Assembly: GCA_020740775.1 (NCBI GenBank)
Contig: JAHEWK010000005.1
Location: 2,976,001 to 3,040,000 of the forward strand
Source of the DNA: Ilyonectria destructans
Taxonomy: Eukaryota; Ascomycota; Sordariomycetes; Hypocreales; Nectriaceae
Direction: 5' to 3'
Length of the DNA stretch: 64,000 nt
Position numbers and translations under genes: made by a program. The notes beneath the pieces are model-generated. The model ran no database searches and was not told the DNA's origin. It was given only the letters and a program-made list of their open reading frames with translations. This document shows, piece by piece, positions 22,683-32,343 of the stretch. Each line of letters begins with the position of its first letter. Position 1 is the stretch's first letter.

Positions 22683-24023
22683 GGTGAAGAATTGTGATAG
22701 TTTGATAAGAGAACTTGGCAGTAGATTGGAAGTAAGATGCCAATGATGTAGGACTCTTGAGGTTTATATGGAAAGCGGAGGTTGATTTGTGACAAGTGGG
22801 ACAGCTATTGGGATGCAGTAATTGGGCCAAGTGGCGTAGAATGCAGCTTCGTTGCCGGCCCCACCACATCAAACTTGACATGATGACGCCACTGATGAGA
22901 CCAACGTTGAAACTGCGGACAATGCCAATCCCAGTTAATGCACTGTGTGTGGCGGTGAGCCCGCGGACGCTATCTCGCCAAACAAGGAGAATTTTCGCAT
23001 TAGATCGCGTCCAAGCACAGTGCGCTACAGGGCTGAAATGATCCAAGCCAAACGAGTTGCCGAGGCTCGATTGAAACGCATTTCTAAGCACCCCCAAAAA
23101 AACAATGTCGAGCTGGAACATCACAGAAGCGTCCGTGGCGAAAACGCATGGTCGGTCAAGCATATCCAACGGCTGTCCGGCGCTTTGCCCGATTTCCCCA
23201 CCCTGTGCCGAGGCATAATTCTAGCTTCGTCGGCGAAATGCACTGATGAGTTCTAGCGCGGATGTCGAGTTCGCCGATACGAGACACATCGAGCACGCAC
23301 CAACAGCGGAGTTTCAGTTGACAACACCGCCCTATACTAACATTTGTTGAGCAAAACATTGTGGTGGGTAGAAGATGAGCAGAAGCTATCATGATCTTTT
23401 GAGAGTGTCAACGACTTTGGGTTGCTGTTCTTAATTCGTGACCATTGCGTATCTCGCTTTTCACGCCCTGATCAGGGATATTGAATCTCAGAGACTGCCA
23501 TCCGTTTATCCTTGAATGTTTAAAGAAGCCGGAAAATACTAGAATTACATAGTCCATGTCAGTGGGGCTTGTCGAACTGCATATCAGATTAGGTGCTGAT
23601 GTCAGACCCGGCTCCGGATCCGAACGCATACTCATCACATGACCGGAAATAAGGGAGGAAGTGTGTGTATGTAGCTATCGTGCTTTTTGTTCTTTTATAT
23701 ATTTCTTTGAGCTTTACTATGCAGCAGTTACAGATAATAGGAGCATAGATTTAGCACTGCACCCAGTAACAGAAGCTAGTAAGGTTGCTACACACCTCCC
23801 TTTATTCAGATTTCAATCCAACCCTTCCGTCTTCAACCTTGCTGCCTGTATACAATAACTTTACTACGTGCAGACAATAACCTTATCCTGAGCTAAATGA
23901 TAGAAGAGGGACTGGAATTTCTCATCATTAATAGGCCAACCCCCAATCCTAGAAAGATCTCCTAACCACAATAATAGAATACATCATGGCTTTCCCAATG
24001 CCCATTAGTTTACTGCTCTGACA
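22683..24023. other. Intergenic region
   Basis: About 1.3 kb hold the reductase promoter and the 3' flank of the first IucA/IucC gene. Short frames here have no domain signal. AT content rises towards 24 kb. Confidence 0.6.
22763..22768 (-). promoter_or_regulatory. TATA-like box of MDR reductase gene
   Basis: The minus strand reads TATAAA about 80 nt upstream of the reductase ATG, a usual distance for a core promoter element in filamentous fungi. Confidence 0.4.
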
Positions 24024-25946
24024 TCAATAAAGCAGCACATTAGGAAGCTGCCTTTCGACGTACTGTTCAAGTTAGCTAAGTCAGCTCTAAGAGCAACTGA
24101 ATGAGGATTTATATAAAATATACTTACGTCCCGATACTTCCCCTCCATCCTCATACTCAAAAAGCACTTGAAAGGCATCGTCTTTGCCAACAAAAACTCA
24201 GATAATTGGGCGGCATGGGGAGAGCCAAGCTGGTCGGTGGGATGCAGGATGACCTTGATTTCGTTTCTGACGATTTCCCACCCACCTTGCTCCTCTAAAC
24301 CGAGGGCCACTATAAGGTGACCCAGGTGATTTTGGAATAGTGAGTGATGAACCTTGCTCCAGACGTCGTGGAGACTGTCCGTCGTCGTTGCTGCGCCAGG
24401 GGGAATGTCATGAAGTTCGAAACCTTGACTTCGCAACGTGGGAAGGTGCAATCTGATCCCACCCAAGTCGCGTACTGCGAAGCCTTTGACTGTCTTGGTT
24501 TTTCTGCAAATTCGGACGCAGATGTTCTGACCATGGGCTTCCAGGCCGATGCCGTGGTTCACCAGCGGAACAAGAGTGAGATTAAGAAGACAGGTCACGT
24601 ACCTGGTAGATTTAATGAGAATAGCAACAGTTAAGTGGTAAGGGTTGACTTACTTCTGAAACCATTCTTTCTTTCCCTCCGCTGGGAGCAGAGATTCGGC
24701 GTGTGATTTCTCAACACCACTGACCGGGCGCTGACTCAATGCTGACGCCATGATCAAAGACTCGTTCTGTAGATTGGCTCGCAGCTCCAGGTCCTCTCGC
24801 AAGATACAAGACAGGTGCTTGGCGTCGTTAAAGTCGGCCTGGGCTCCGGTCACACCGGCCACCTCCCGGAATACCCACATGTCCGGTGGTAGCAGCTTTC
24901 CAAGCAACCGCGAGACCTCTGCCCCACCCAGTACAGTCCATGGAGTAATAGTGCGAAGGGCAGAAGTGATTTGGCAGGCTAAAGAAAGTTTCAGGTGGTA
25001 CTTGAATTGCAACTCAGGTCGGAGAGATACGGTGCGCATCGAAGCTTGCGCGGATGCATGATCGGAGCCCACGACTTGTACATCAGAAAATCGAGAATCG
25101 ATTGCAGGCCTCTGTTGTGCCAGAGTGGGAACTATCACCCTGTCTGCTGAGCAACCAGCGATACCTAACTTTGCTAGGAGATCGCCAAGCGTCGCTTCGA
25201 ACGGCCCCGAAAGACGGACTTGAGAGCGTGGCACAGAGAGGAAAACAATCTCTGGAGACAGCATTTGCCATATTTCATCGGGGCAAATTTGCGGCAAAGG
25301 TGCCTGTGTGAAGAGGGTTTTGTGAAGCTCAATTAACCTAGTTAGTCATGGCCAAGGATGATACCGTTCTGATCACTTACAGGATGGGTTGGGTGGCCGG
25401 TAATCAATGTCTTTTCCCACTCTATTGCCGGACTGAACAAATCCAACTGCGGTAGGTGTGCGTCGACATCAAGCCAAGTCTCTGACTACGTTTAGCGGAT
25501 GGGTTAAGGGTTTTGGGTGACTGCATACCTTGATTCGCTGATGCATTCTGAAGCTCTCGGGCAATTTGATCTCTCACAATCAGGGCATCCTCATTAGTCT
25601 CTCCAAACCATGGATAGACGGACTGAAAGATCACTCCAGCATCTAGCTCCAGGCGAGGCGGCTGACCATCACACTCCAATAGCACACGCGGCCTCAGCTG
25701 GTGTGGTCGGACCAAAGAGGTAATTTGACCTGCATCACCCAAGACCACTCTCTCGGGGATGAAATGTACCTTCACCGTGCAGGTACTCCCGAAATCGGGT
25801 TTGGGAGTGGTCATGCAGAGCCATTGGACTCGATCTGTACCGGCAGGTTCAATAAACGCCAAACAGAGGCCCTCGTTAACAAGGTGGGACAAGAGACGCC
25901 TGGTGGTCTCAAAAAAAGCCACATCTGCCTTGGATAACACAGTCAT
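24024..25946 (-). CDS. IucA/IucC-family NRPS-independent siderophore (NIS) synthetase, copy 1
   Basis: Five exons (25529-25946, 25381-25481, 24654-25327, 24128-24602, 24024-24062) join in phase to 568 aa. Splicing restores the family motifs: GHPTHPLHKT at residues 168-177 is built exactly across the exon 2/3 junction, matching the IucA/IucC substrate/ATP-binding GHPxHPxxK signature. HGIGLEAHGQN at about 414-424 and the RDLGG that follows mark the C-terminal catalytic lobe and FhuF-like part. The last exon completes YRDYVERQLPN, a typical family C-terminus. NIS synthetases adenylate a carboxyl (often citrate) and condense it with an amine or alcohol, making carboxylate siderophores. No secretion or membrane signal is seen, so it should be cytosolic. 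It faces a second family member across a 1.1-kb divergent promoter. Acceptor substrate is unknown. Confidence 0.88.
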
Positions 25947-27039
25947 TCTGATAAATGATGTGTGGTGTGGGCCATGCAGATAGAGAGGAATCCGGAAGAG
26001 AGATGCGTTCCAATTCCGGAGGAACTAGCTCGATTAATATAATGCTACGTACCTTTGCTCTAGTGAGGATCCGAGTGCTGTTCCGATAGCCTCGAGAGCT
26101 ACATCCTTCGGTCTGTCTACTCCAATAAAACACACCTAAGTCGTGTAACGAGGTATGTGATATTAGCCGCCTTTGATTGCAAGGGTCGGAGTGCACGCCC
26201 GCCGTCAGCCAAGACCCGCTTCCTCTGACGTATTTTGTCTCTAAATGGCGGGAATGAAGCGGTAGGCCTCTTACGACAGCGATCAGATGTCTTACTTCTC
26301 AGCTTTTGTTTCACACTCCGCCACTTTTAACCTCCAAATGGCGGTAAGAAACTGTGTAGACCAATTATAGACGTGCGATTGGCTATTACAACCCTTGTCC
26401 TCTGCCGCTTTGTCTTACCTAAGGTGAGAGGCAACGCCATGCACTTGTTATAGACTAGTAATCGACTGACGTGCATCTCAACAATTGGCCCATGCTCTGC
26501 CGTGTTCCGTATCTGGAGAGCGGGAGGAAAGACGTATACTTAGTACAGACTAGCGATCGACTGTCGTACTACCACGTAGTACTGATTCTCAATAATTGGC
26601 TATCATTTGCCGAGTTTTGTCTCTGACAAGTGGTAAGATCGGCAGTACACGCATGATTCAATAGTCTATGTACTCGCATTCCTTAAATAAGTTAGTCTGA
26701 TGCAAGAGATAAAGTAGTATTACTACCAAGTTGATTTCTGATTGGTTGATTCCCTCGCTCATCACATTTTGCGGTGGAAAATCTCTCAACTTGTCTCACC
26801 ACGTGTCAACTATCTAGCCTCTCTACGAAAAGGTCAAAGTGAACTAAGGAAGAAGTAAAAAGTAAAAGTAGACATACAATCACGCTTCTCTTGGGTAGTA
26901 ACCAAAAACACCAATTTTAGTATAAGTTATGCTCCGGTCACCCTGCAACGCTAACTCCCTTCAATGCCAACTCTGACCAGCGCCTATCAGGGCATGTTGG
27001 AGATTATTTTTTCCCCAAGATATTATCCTTACCTCTGTC
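25947..27039. promoter_or_regulatory. Divergent promoter between the two IucA/IucC genes
   Basis: The 1.09-kb spacer contains five degenerate tandem units (separate entry) and six CCAAT pentamers on one strand or the other, at about 26361, 26378, 26484, 26595, 26741 and 26911. One to two times two would be expected by chance in both strands of this length. The CCAAT-binding complex with HapX governs iron-starvation genes in fungi, so these are candidate sites only. One AGATAA (GATA-type) site lies near 26707. No ORF with support is present. Confidence 0.5.
26222..26645. repeat. Five degenerate tandem units, period about 86-110 bp
   Basis: A core of about 40 bp of the form CTCTGCCG-x(3-5)-TTTGTCTCT-x(4-6)-GGCGGTAAGA recurs at about 26222, 26313, 26399, 26495 and 26605. 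The two GC-rich ends of each core are partly complementary, so each could fold as an imperfect hairpin. Between later cores an AATTGGC element recurs at a similar phase. Copies differ by many substitutions. A perfect 7-3-7 inverted repeat lies inside the array at 26566-26582. Origin could be tandem duplication of a promoter module or an old repeat. Confidence 0.6.
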
Positions 27040-28584
27040 ATGCACAAATCATGGGAAAGAGGTCAAGCAGAGCTTGCTTCACTCTCGCGGGTAGCGGCCT
27101 GTCTGATAAATGAACGTCTCGTTACGTCTGACTTCACCAATGAAGCAATTGTGCTGTCATACTTGCACATAGAGGAGACGATTCGCGTCCATCTTACTCA
27201 GCCTCTCCAATTCCATGAGGCCGTTCATGCTTCCGAGCTTTCAGGCGGGGTTACTTACAACCAAGGTGTGGTGTCCGATGGGGCACAGCTCATGCGTATA
27301 TTTGGTACCTGGGCCAAGTTGCCCTCTGACAGGATCGACAGTGTCTGCAGAGAGCTGGAAAACTCGGTCGACAACTTGGAGATATCGTACCAACGCAATC
27401 GGTCTCTTACCATTGACTCTCCCGCTATCGACTGGGAACAGGCAATCGTGGAAGGTCATGGGATGCATCCATGGCACAAATGCAGATATCCCATGGTAGA
27501 CGACTTTGAGACGGCGAAACTCCACTTTGTGACTCTTCCTCGAGACGAGATGACGGTTGTCGGAGACTACGAGGAACGTATCCGTAAGATTGCCCCTGTT
27601 CATCAACCCGACGAAGGTCGCATTATTCTCCCCGTCCACGCTTTTCAACTACCGAACGTCATGAAAGCCTTCCCTCAAGTCAAAATATTGGCCCAAACCA
27701 TCACCGGTCGCCCACAGAGCTCTGTACGAACTATCTCTGTCCCCGATCCCGACTTCTGCATCAAAGTGCCACTTGCCATCAAAATCACGTCGATTATACG
27801 AACCATCCGACCGTGGGCGATCACCATCGGTTATCGAATGGAGCCAATCTTGCAAGTAATCGAAAAAGCCGCAGAATCCTTTGGTGGCTCGTTGAGTGTT
27901 GTCCGCGAATACGGAGCAGCCGCATCCTCAAGCGAACACTTAGGCTGTATCATTCGCCAAAGCACGGAGTCCATCGCAGCTGAAACGGGGGATAGTATCA
28001 TTGTTTGTGCTGCACTAGCCGAACATATCCAAGATATCTGGAAGGATGAGCCCACCAAAAGGAAGCTGGAGCTGTTACGTGAGTTCTGCAGTCATCTATT
28101 CCGTGCTGTCCTGCCCTCTGTCCTGCTGCATGGCTTCGCTCTACAGGCCCATATGCAAAATCTCCTCATCCGTCTAGACCCAGTCTCACGGGCGATTCGA
28201 GGGTTCCTTGTTCGGGATTTGGGCTCGTTTCGGGTACACGGGGAGACGTTCTCGAAGTCGACCTCGCTAGACGTCGATACCTCCTGGGTCTTGACAAAGT
28301 CAGATTCACTGGAAAAGGTGTACCAGTACATTCACAGTGTGATTCATGGCGACGTCGCTTCCATGATCCGCGCTTTGAAGGTAGGCGTATCGGGATGGAG
28401 AATTGCCCGGCGCGAGTTGGAAAAAATAATTCCGGTTGAGGACGAGCTGGCTCGCCAGACATGGTTGGATAGTCCAGGTTGTACATCCCGAGCTCATCTC
28501 TCGATGCAACTGTTTGGTGTGGAGCGTGAATGCCAAGTGACGACTATTCCAAATCGCTTCTACCATTGCTTACAATATGAATAA
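27040..28584 (+). CDS. IucA/IucC-family NIS synthetase-like protein, copy 2
   Basis: An uninterrupted single exon encodes 514 aa, with no intron, unlike its five-exon neighbour. The IucA/IucC signature is recognisable as GHGMHPWHKCRYP at residues 139-151 and the C-terminal catalytic part as HGFALQAHMQN at about 364-374, followed by RDLGSFRVHGE. Departures from copy 1: Pro and Thr of GHPTHP are Gly and Met, the Glu of LEAH is Gln (residue 369), and the final YRDY block is replaced by ECQV. It may therefore use a different substrate or have reduced activity. In bacteria two non-identical synthetases commonly act in sequence (IucA with IucC), and the paired layout suggests the same here (inference). 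No targeting signal is seen. Confidence 0.85.
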   Translation: MHKSWERGQAELASLSRVAACLINERLVTSDFTNEAIVLSYLHIEETIRVHLTQPLQFHEAVHASELSGGVTYNQGVVSDGAQLMRIFGTWAKLPSDRIDSVCRELENSVDNLEISYQRNRSLTIDSPAIDWEQAIVEGHGMHPWHKCRYPMVDDFETAKLHFVTLPRDEMTVVGDYEERIRKIAPVHQPDEGRIILPVHAFQLPNVMKAFPQVKILAQTITGRPQSSVRTISVPDPDFCIKVPLAIKITSIIRTIRPWAITIGYRMEPILQVIEKAAESFGGSLSVVREYGAAASSSEHLGCIIRQSTESIAAETGDSIIVCAALAEHIQDIWKDEPTKRKLELLREFCSHLFRAVLPSVLLHGFALQAHMQNLLIRLDPVSRAIRGFLVRDLGSFRVHGETFSKSTSLDVDTSWVLTKSDSLEKVYQYIHSVIHGDVASMIRALKVGVSGWRIARRELEKIIPVEDELARQTWLDSPGCTSRAHLSMQLFGVERECQVTTIPNRFYHCLQYE

Positions 28585-29113
28585 GTATACTCAGCTGTAT
28601 AGTTATAATTGATTCTATCAACGAGGGAACCAAATGCCGATGTAATTTGCGTATTTTTTAATCTGAATTTTTAAAGTCACCTGATGTCATTCATCGATAA
28701 ATGCCTCATCCATACCATTAATAGTGATAGTCTGACACAACTCACAGATCTATGTCTCCCTTTCTCCGATTTCTCTCTTTCCATATTCAGCTCCCAACCA
28801 CTACGGCTTGAATAAATTCTATTACTACTGTGCGAGTGTGTTTCTTCATCTCATTACTCTATGACAAACCGGGCTCGCTTCCCTCTGTCCCTCATTTTTG
28901 CCTCACCGCGTCACAGTGGCCCCAATTTCCCACCTCCGTTTTCGTCGAAGTACTCGGGAGACTTCATCGCTGCCTTATTGCTGCTAGTCATTGCCGTCGC
29001 AAAATCCCAGAGCTGTCATCAAATTCCCCAGTTGGAGAGCCTCACTAAGTCGCGTGTCGTGTACCTATAACTTACATCCGGGTTCTTGAAGACACATAGA
29101 GCAGAAAAGGACA
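28585..29113. other. Intergenic region upstream of TPR-CHAT gene
   Basis: AT-rich first half after the synthetase stop codon, then the presumed promoter and 5' UTR of the TPR-CHAT gene. Short frames at 28830-29070 have no support. Confidence 0.55.
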
Positions 29114-31759
29114 ATGGAAAACCTTCGCAACAGGATTCAACAAATTTGGAGGGAGCCAGGTCTAATATCAGACGGCGTTCCCGACCGAGCATATCAACTT
29201 GAGAGTTTGGGCGATGAATGCTTGAACAAATACGACGCCAACGGAGATATTATGGATCTTGAGGAAGCAATCCATCTATACCAAGAATCTCTCAATCTTA
29301 CACCAGATGATCAGCCAGACCGGTCACGTCGACTTGGTCGTCTGGGGCATGGATTTGAAACCAGAGGAAACAGAACAGGGGCAATGTCAGATCTTGAGAT
29401 GGCAATCCAGCGATACCAAGAATCCCTCGATCTAACTACAGATGATCATCCAGAAAGGGCACATCAACTTGGAGGTCTTGGAGATGGATACAGAAACAGG
29501 TACCTTACAGGAGGAGCAATGGCCGATCTGGAAACATCAATTCAGCTATACCAAAATGCCCTCGATCTGACACCACATAATCACCAAGACAGGGCATTTC
29601 GAGTTCAAAGTCTTGGTACTGGATACCAAGAACGATATCGAAGAACGGATGAAATGTCAGATCTGGAAGCAGCAACCCAACAATTCCAAGACGCCCTCGA
29701 TCTGATACCGAATAACCACCCACATCGAGCCTATTGCCTTTACAGCCTCGGGGGTGCATATTTAGATCTCTACCGAATAGCTAGAACGATGGATGATCTT
29801 GAAACTGCAATTGAGCATTTACAAGAAGCACTCAATCTAACACCGGACGACGACAGAGACCGGGCACGACAACTTAAGAATCTTGGGGACGCACACAGAG
29901 AGAAATACCACATGACCAGAGAAACAACGCACCTTGAAATGGCAATTCAATTATCCCGAGAAGCCCTCGATCTCACACCTGACGACCACCCGGAACGTGC
30001 ACAACGACTTCAAAGTCTCGGAATTCAATACCAAGATAAATATGAAGCATCAGAAGCAACATCGGATTTTGAGATGGCAATCCAACAATATGAACAGGCT
30101 CTTGCCCATTCCTCGTCGCCCGCAAGTGAGCGACTACCACCTGGTCAAGAATTGATGGGATTGTACGCCGAAGCTGAGCTCTGGTTAAATGCATACCAAG
30201 CTTCCAACACAACCATGTCTCTTATCCCACTACTTGCGAATCGTTCTCTTGAGAATTCAGACAAACAGTATTTCCTAAGCGAAGTTTCAAACATGGCTTC
30301 TGACGCGACAGCAATCGCACTCATGGCTGGGAAAACGGCTTATGATGCAATCCAATTTCTTGAACTCGGCCGTGGGGTGATCATAGGATCTTTGAACGAA
30401 ACGCGTGGCGACATGTCCATGCTTCAAGAAAAGCACCCCTTGCTAGCAGAGGCATTCATTCAACTTCGAGGCCGACTCGACTCTCCCAGGTCGTTGATGC
30501 AACCTCATGCCAATCAATTTCACGATGCTGGCCAGAAATTGGATACAACAATCCAGACCATACGGGAACTGCCCGGGTTTGATCGATTTCTTTTGCCACC
30601 ATCTGAGGATGAATTGACGGCGATTGCAAGCGAGGGACCAATTGTTTTGGTCAATGTGAGCTACTACCGCTGCGATGCGTTGATTATTGAGAAGGGTGGG
30701 CTCAGGACTTTACCGCTCTCAAGTTTGACGAGACGCGAGGTTGAAGCTCGCGCAATGAGCATAAACAAGGCGGACAAGGAATTACTTGAGTGGCTATGGA
30801 AAACCATCGGTAATCCAATATTATCCGCATTGGGATTCACAAAACCGCCAACTGAAGGCAACTGGCCTCGTATATGGTGGATCCCTACTGGGCCTCTATG
30901 TACGTTTCCAATCCATGCGGCAGGGTACCATTCCAACAATTCAACCGAGACAGTCCTAGACAGGGTGATCTCTTCCTATAGTTCTTCTGTCAGAGTGCTC
31001 ATCTCCAGTCGCCAAAATCGCTCTAAGATGAGAGTTCATGATTCACAAAGGGCCATTCTTGTGGGCATGCATGAGCTCCGATATGCACCACAGGAGATTG
31101 ACAAGATAGAGGACCTCTGCAACTCTATGCATTTGCACGCAATCAGGCCGCGGCCCTACCGGAACGATGTCTTGTGTGCTTTGAATGACTGCAAAATATT
31201 CCATTTTGCTGGCCACGGGCACTCCAACCAGTCAGATCCATCAGAAAGCTCCTTACTCCTTAGCGATAGATCGTTAACAGTAGCGAGTCTTTTTGAATTA
31301 AAACTTCAAATTCAAGGACCATATCTAGCCTACCTCTCTGCGTGTGGAACAGGTCAAACGATACGTGAGGAACTCGTGGATGAGGGGCTACATCTGGTTG
31401 GTGCTTGTCAGCTTGCTGGCTTCCAGAACGTCATAGGCACTTTGTGGGAGGTGAACGACAGTTCTTGCGTGGATGTAGCAGTCAGAACATATGAGTGGAT
31501 CAAAAGCCAAGATATGCGTGATGAATCTGTAAGTGAGGGACTTCATCATGCGATTAGGAACCTCAGGGGCCAATGGATCTTGGACAATACCACGGGGGGA
31601 GTGTTTGGGGAGGGGATTGAAGACAGGGACGACAAAAACGGCAAACCAATCATCGAGCAACCGCATTTGGGGCAAGGCAAGGAGAGAGCACCCAGGGATG
31701 CTGTGTTGTGCGAAGATCCTCCACTCCATTGGGTGCCGTACGTTCACTTTGGGGTATAG
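29114..31759 (+). CDS. TPR-CHAT protein (caspase-like protease domain)
   Basis: A single exon encodes 881 aa. Residues 48-317 are six tetratricopeptide-type repeats of exactly 45 residues each, flanked by partial units, with consensus DLExAIQxYQEALDLTPDDHPxRAxxLxxLGxxY. A helical linker follows. The C-terminal about 250 residues are a CHAT domain (caspase HetF associated with TPRs), with HFAGHG carrying the predicted catalytic His at 701 and LSACGTG the Cys at 744; spacing and context fit active clan-CD proteases. CHAT proteases cut partner proteins when activated; bacterial examples work in defence and cell death. Fungal TPR-CHAT proteins are numerous but largely uncharacterised. No membrane segment is seen. 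It is a direct neighbour of the IucA/IucC genes, with no evidence of functional linkage. Confidence 0.9.
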   Translation: MENLRNRIQQIWREPGLISDGVPDRAYQLESLGDECLNKYDANGDIMDLEEAIHLYQESLNLTPDDQPDRSRRLGRLGHGFETRGNRTGAMSDLEMAIQRYQESLDLTTDDHPERAHQLGGLGDGYRNRYLTGGAMADLETSIQLYQNALDLTPHNHQDRAFRVQSLGTGYQERYRRTDEMSDLEAATQQFQDALDLIPNNHPHRAYCLYSLGGAYLDLYRIARTMDDLETAIEHLQEALNLTPDDDRDRARQLKNLGDAHREKYHMTRETTHLEMAIQLSREALDLTPDDHPERAQRLQSLGIQYQDKYEASEATSDFEMAIQQYEQALAHSSSPASERLPPGQELMGLYAEAELWLNAYQASNTTMSLIPLLANRSLENSDKQYFLSEVSNMASDATAIALMAGKTAYDAIQFLELGRGVIIGSLNETRGDMSMLQEKHPLLAEAFIQLRGRLDSPRSLMQPHANQFHDAGQKLDTTIQTIRELPGFDRFLLPPSEDELTAIASEGPIVLVNVSYYRCDALIIEKGGLRTLPLSSLTRREVEARAMSINKADKELLEWLWKTIGNPILSALGFTKPPTEGNWPRIWWIPTGPLCTFPIHAAGYHSNNSTETVLDRVISSYSSSVRVLISSRQNRSKMRVHDSQRAILVGMHELRYAPQEIDKIEDLCNSMHLHAIRPRPYRNDVLCALNDCKIFHFAGHGHSNQSDPSESSLLLSDRSLTVASLFELKLQIQGPYLAYLSACGTGQTIREELVDEGLHLVGACQLAGFQNVIGTLWEVNDSSCVDVAVRTYEWIKSQDMRDESVSEGLHHAIRNLRGQWILDNTTGGVFGEGIEDRDDKNGKPIIEQPHLGQGKERAPRDAVLCEDPPLHWVPYVHFGV
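29255..30064 (+). repeat. Six 135-bp tandem coding repeats (TPR units)
   Basis: Six in-frame units of 135 bp encode the 45-residue repeats of the TPR-CHAT protein. No indels break the period, which points to recent duplication or selection on spacing. Confidence 0.8.
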
Positions 31760-32343
31760 ATTACGAAGCATATCTAGTCAGAGAGTTCAGTGCAGCTTAT
31801 CAAGGTAAAAGCAAGTTGAGGTTTCGATTTCGCACTTGCGATGGCGCAGAGGTACGAAAATAGGAAGTGTAGGCTAGACCAGCAACCAAATTCGAACACA
31901 ACAAATATGTCCTGCCGATATTATGAGAACGAGAAAATGCCAAGATAGGTCTTATGAGATTCAGTTTGGTACAAGACTAAGTGATATGTCGCTTTAGGAT
32001 CGTAAAATGTACTTGGTTGCGCGAATACCAGTCCTCAAATCCTTTGCTATAAGCATGTTAACAGGAGGATAATGCCATTGGCAGAGGGTTAAAGTTACAA
32101 CATAAGTGGCAAATATATTCCCAGATAGTCATTCAACCTCTCTCATATAATCTAGAGAGCGCGAAGTACATATCTAAGGACACTCAGTGTACAAGTAAAG
32201 GTTAAGTAGGAAGAAGTGGGAGAATGGAAGAAGTAGATACATAGGTTGGTAAAAGTACGGGCAGGCCTTAAAGCTTTTCTTGGCTTGACCTCTTTGAATG
32301 CAAAGATATTAATGAGAGCAGATGTTATGTCGGAGGCCTTACT
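31760..32343. other. Convergent intergenic spacer
   Basis: About 0.6 kb of AT-rich DNA lies between two gene 3' ends. Nothing further is seen. Confidence 0.6.

Noticed and set aside
24024..31759. A single functional operon-like system uniting IucA/IucC genes and the TPR-CHAT gene
   Set aside because: They are only neighbours; no shared promoter, motif or known pathway links them, so they are reported separately.
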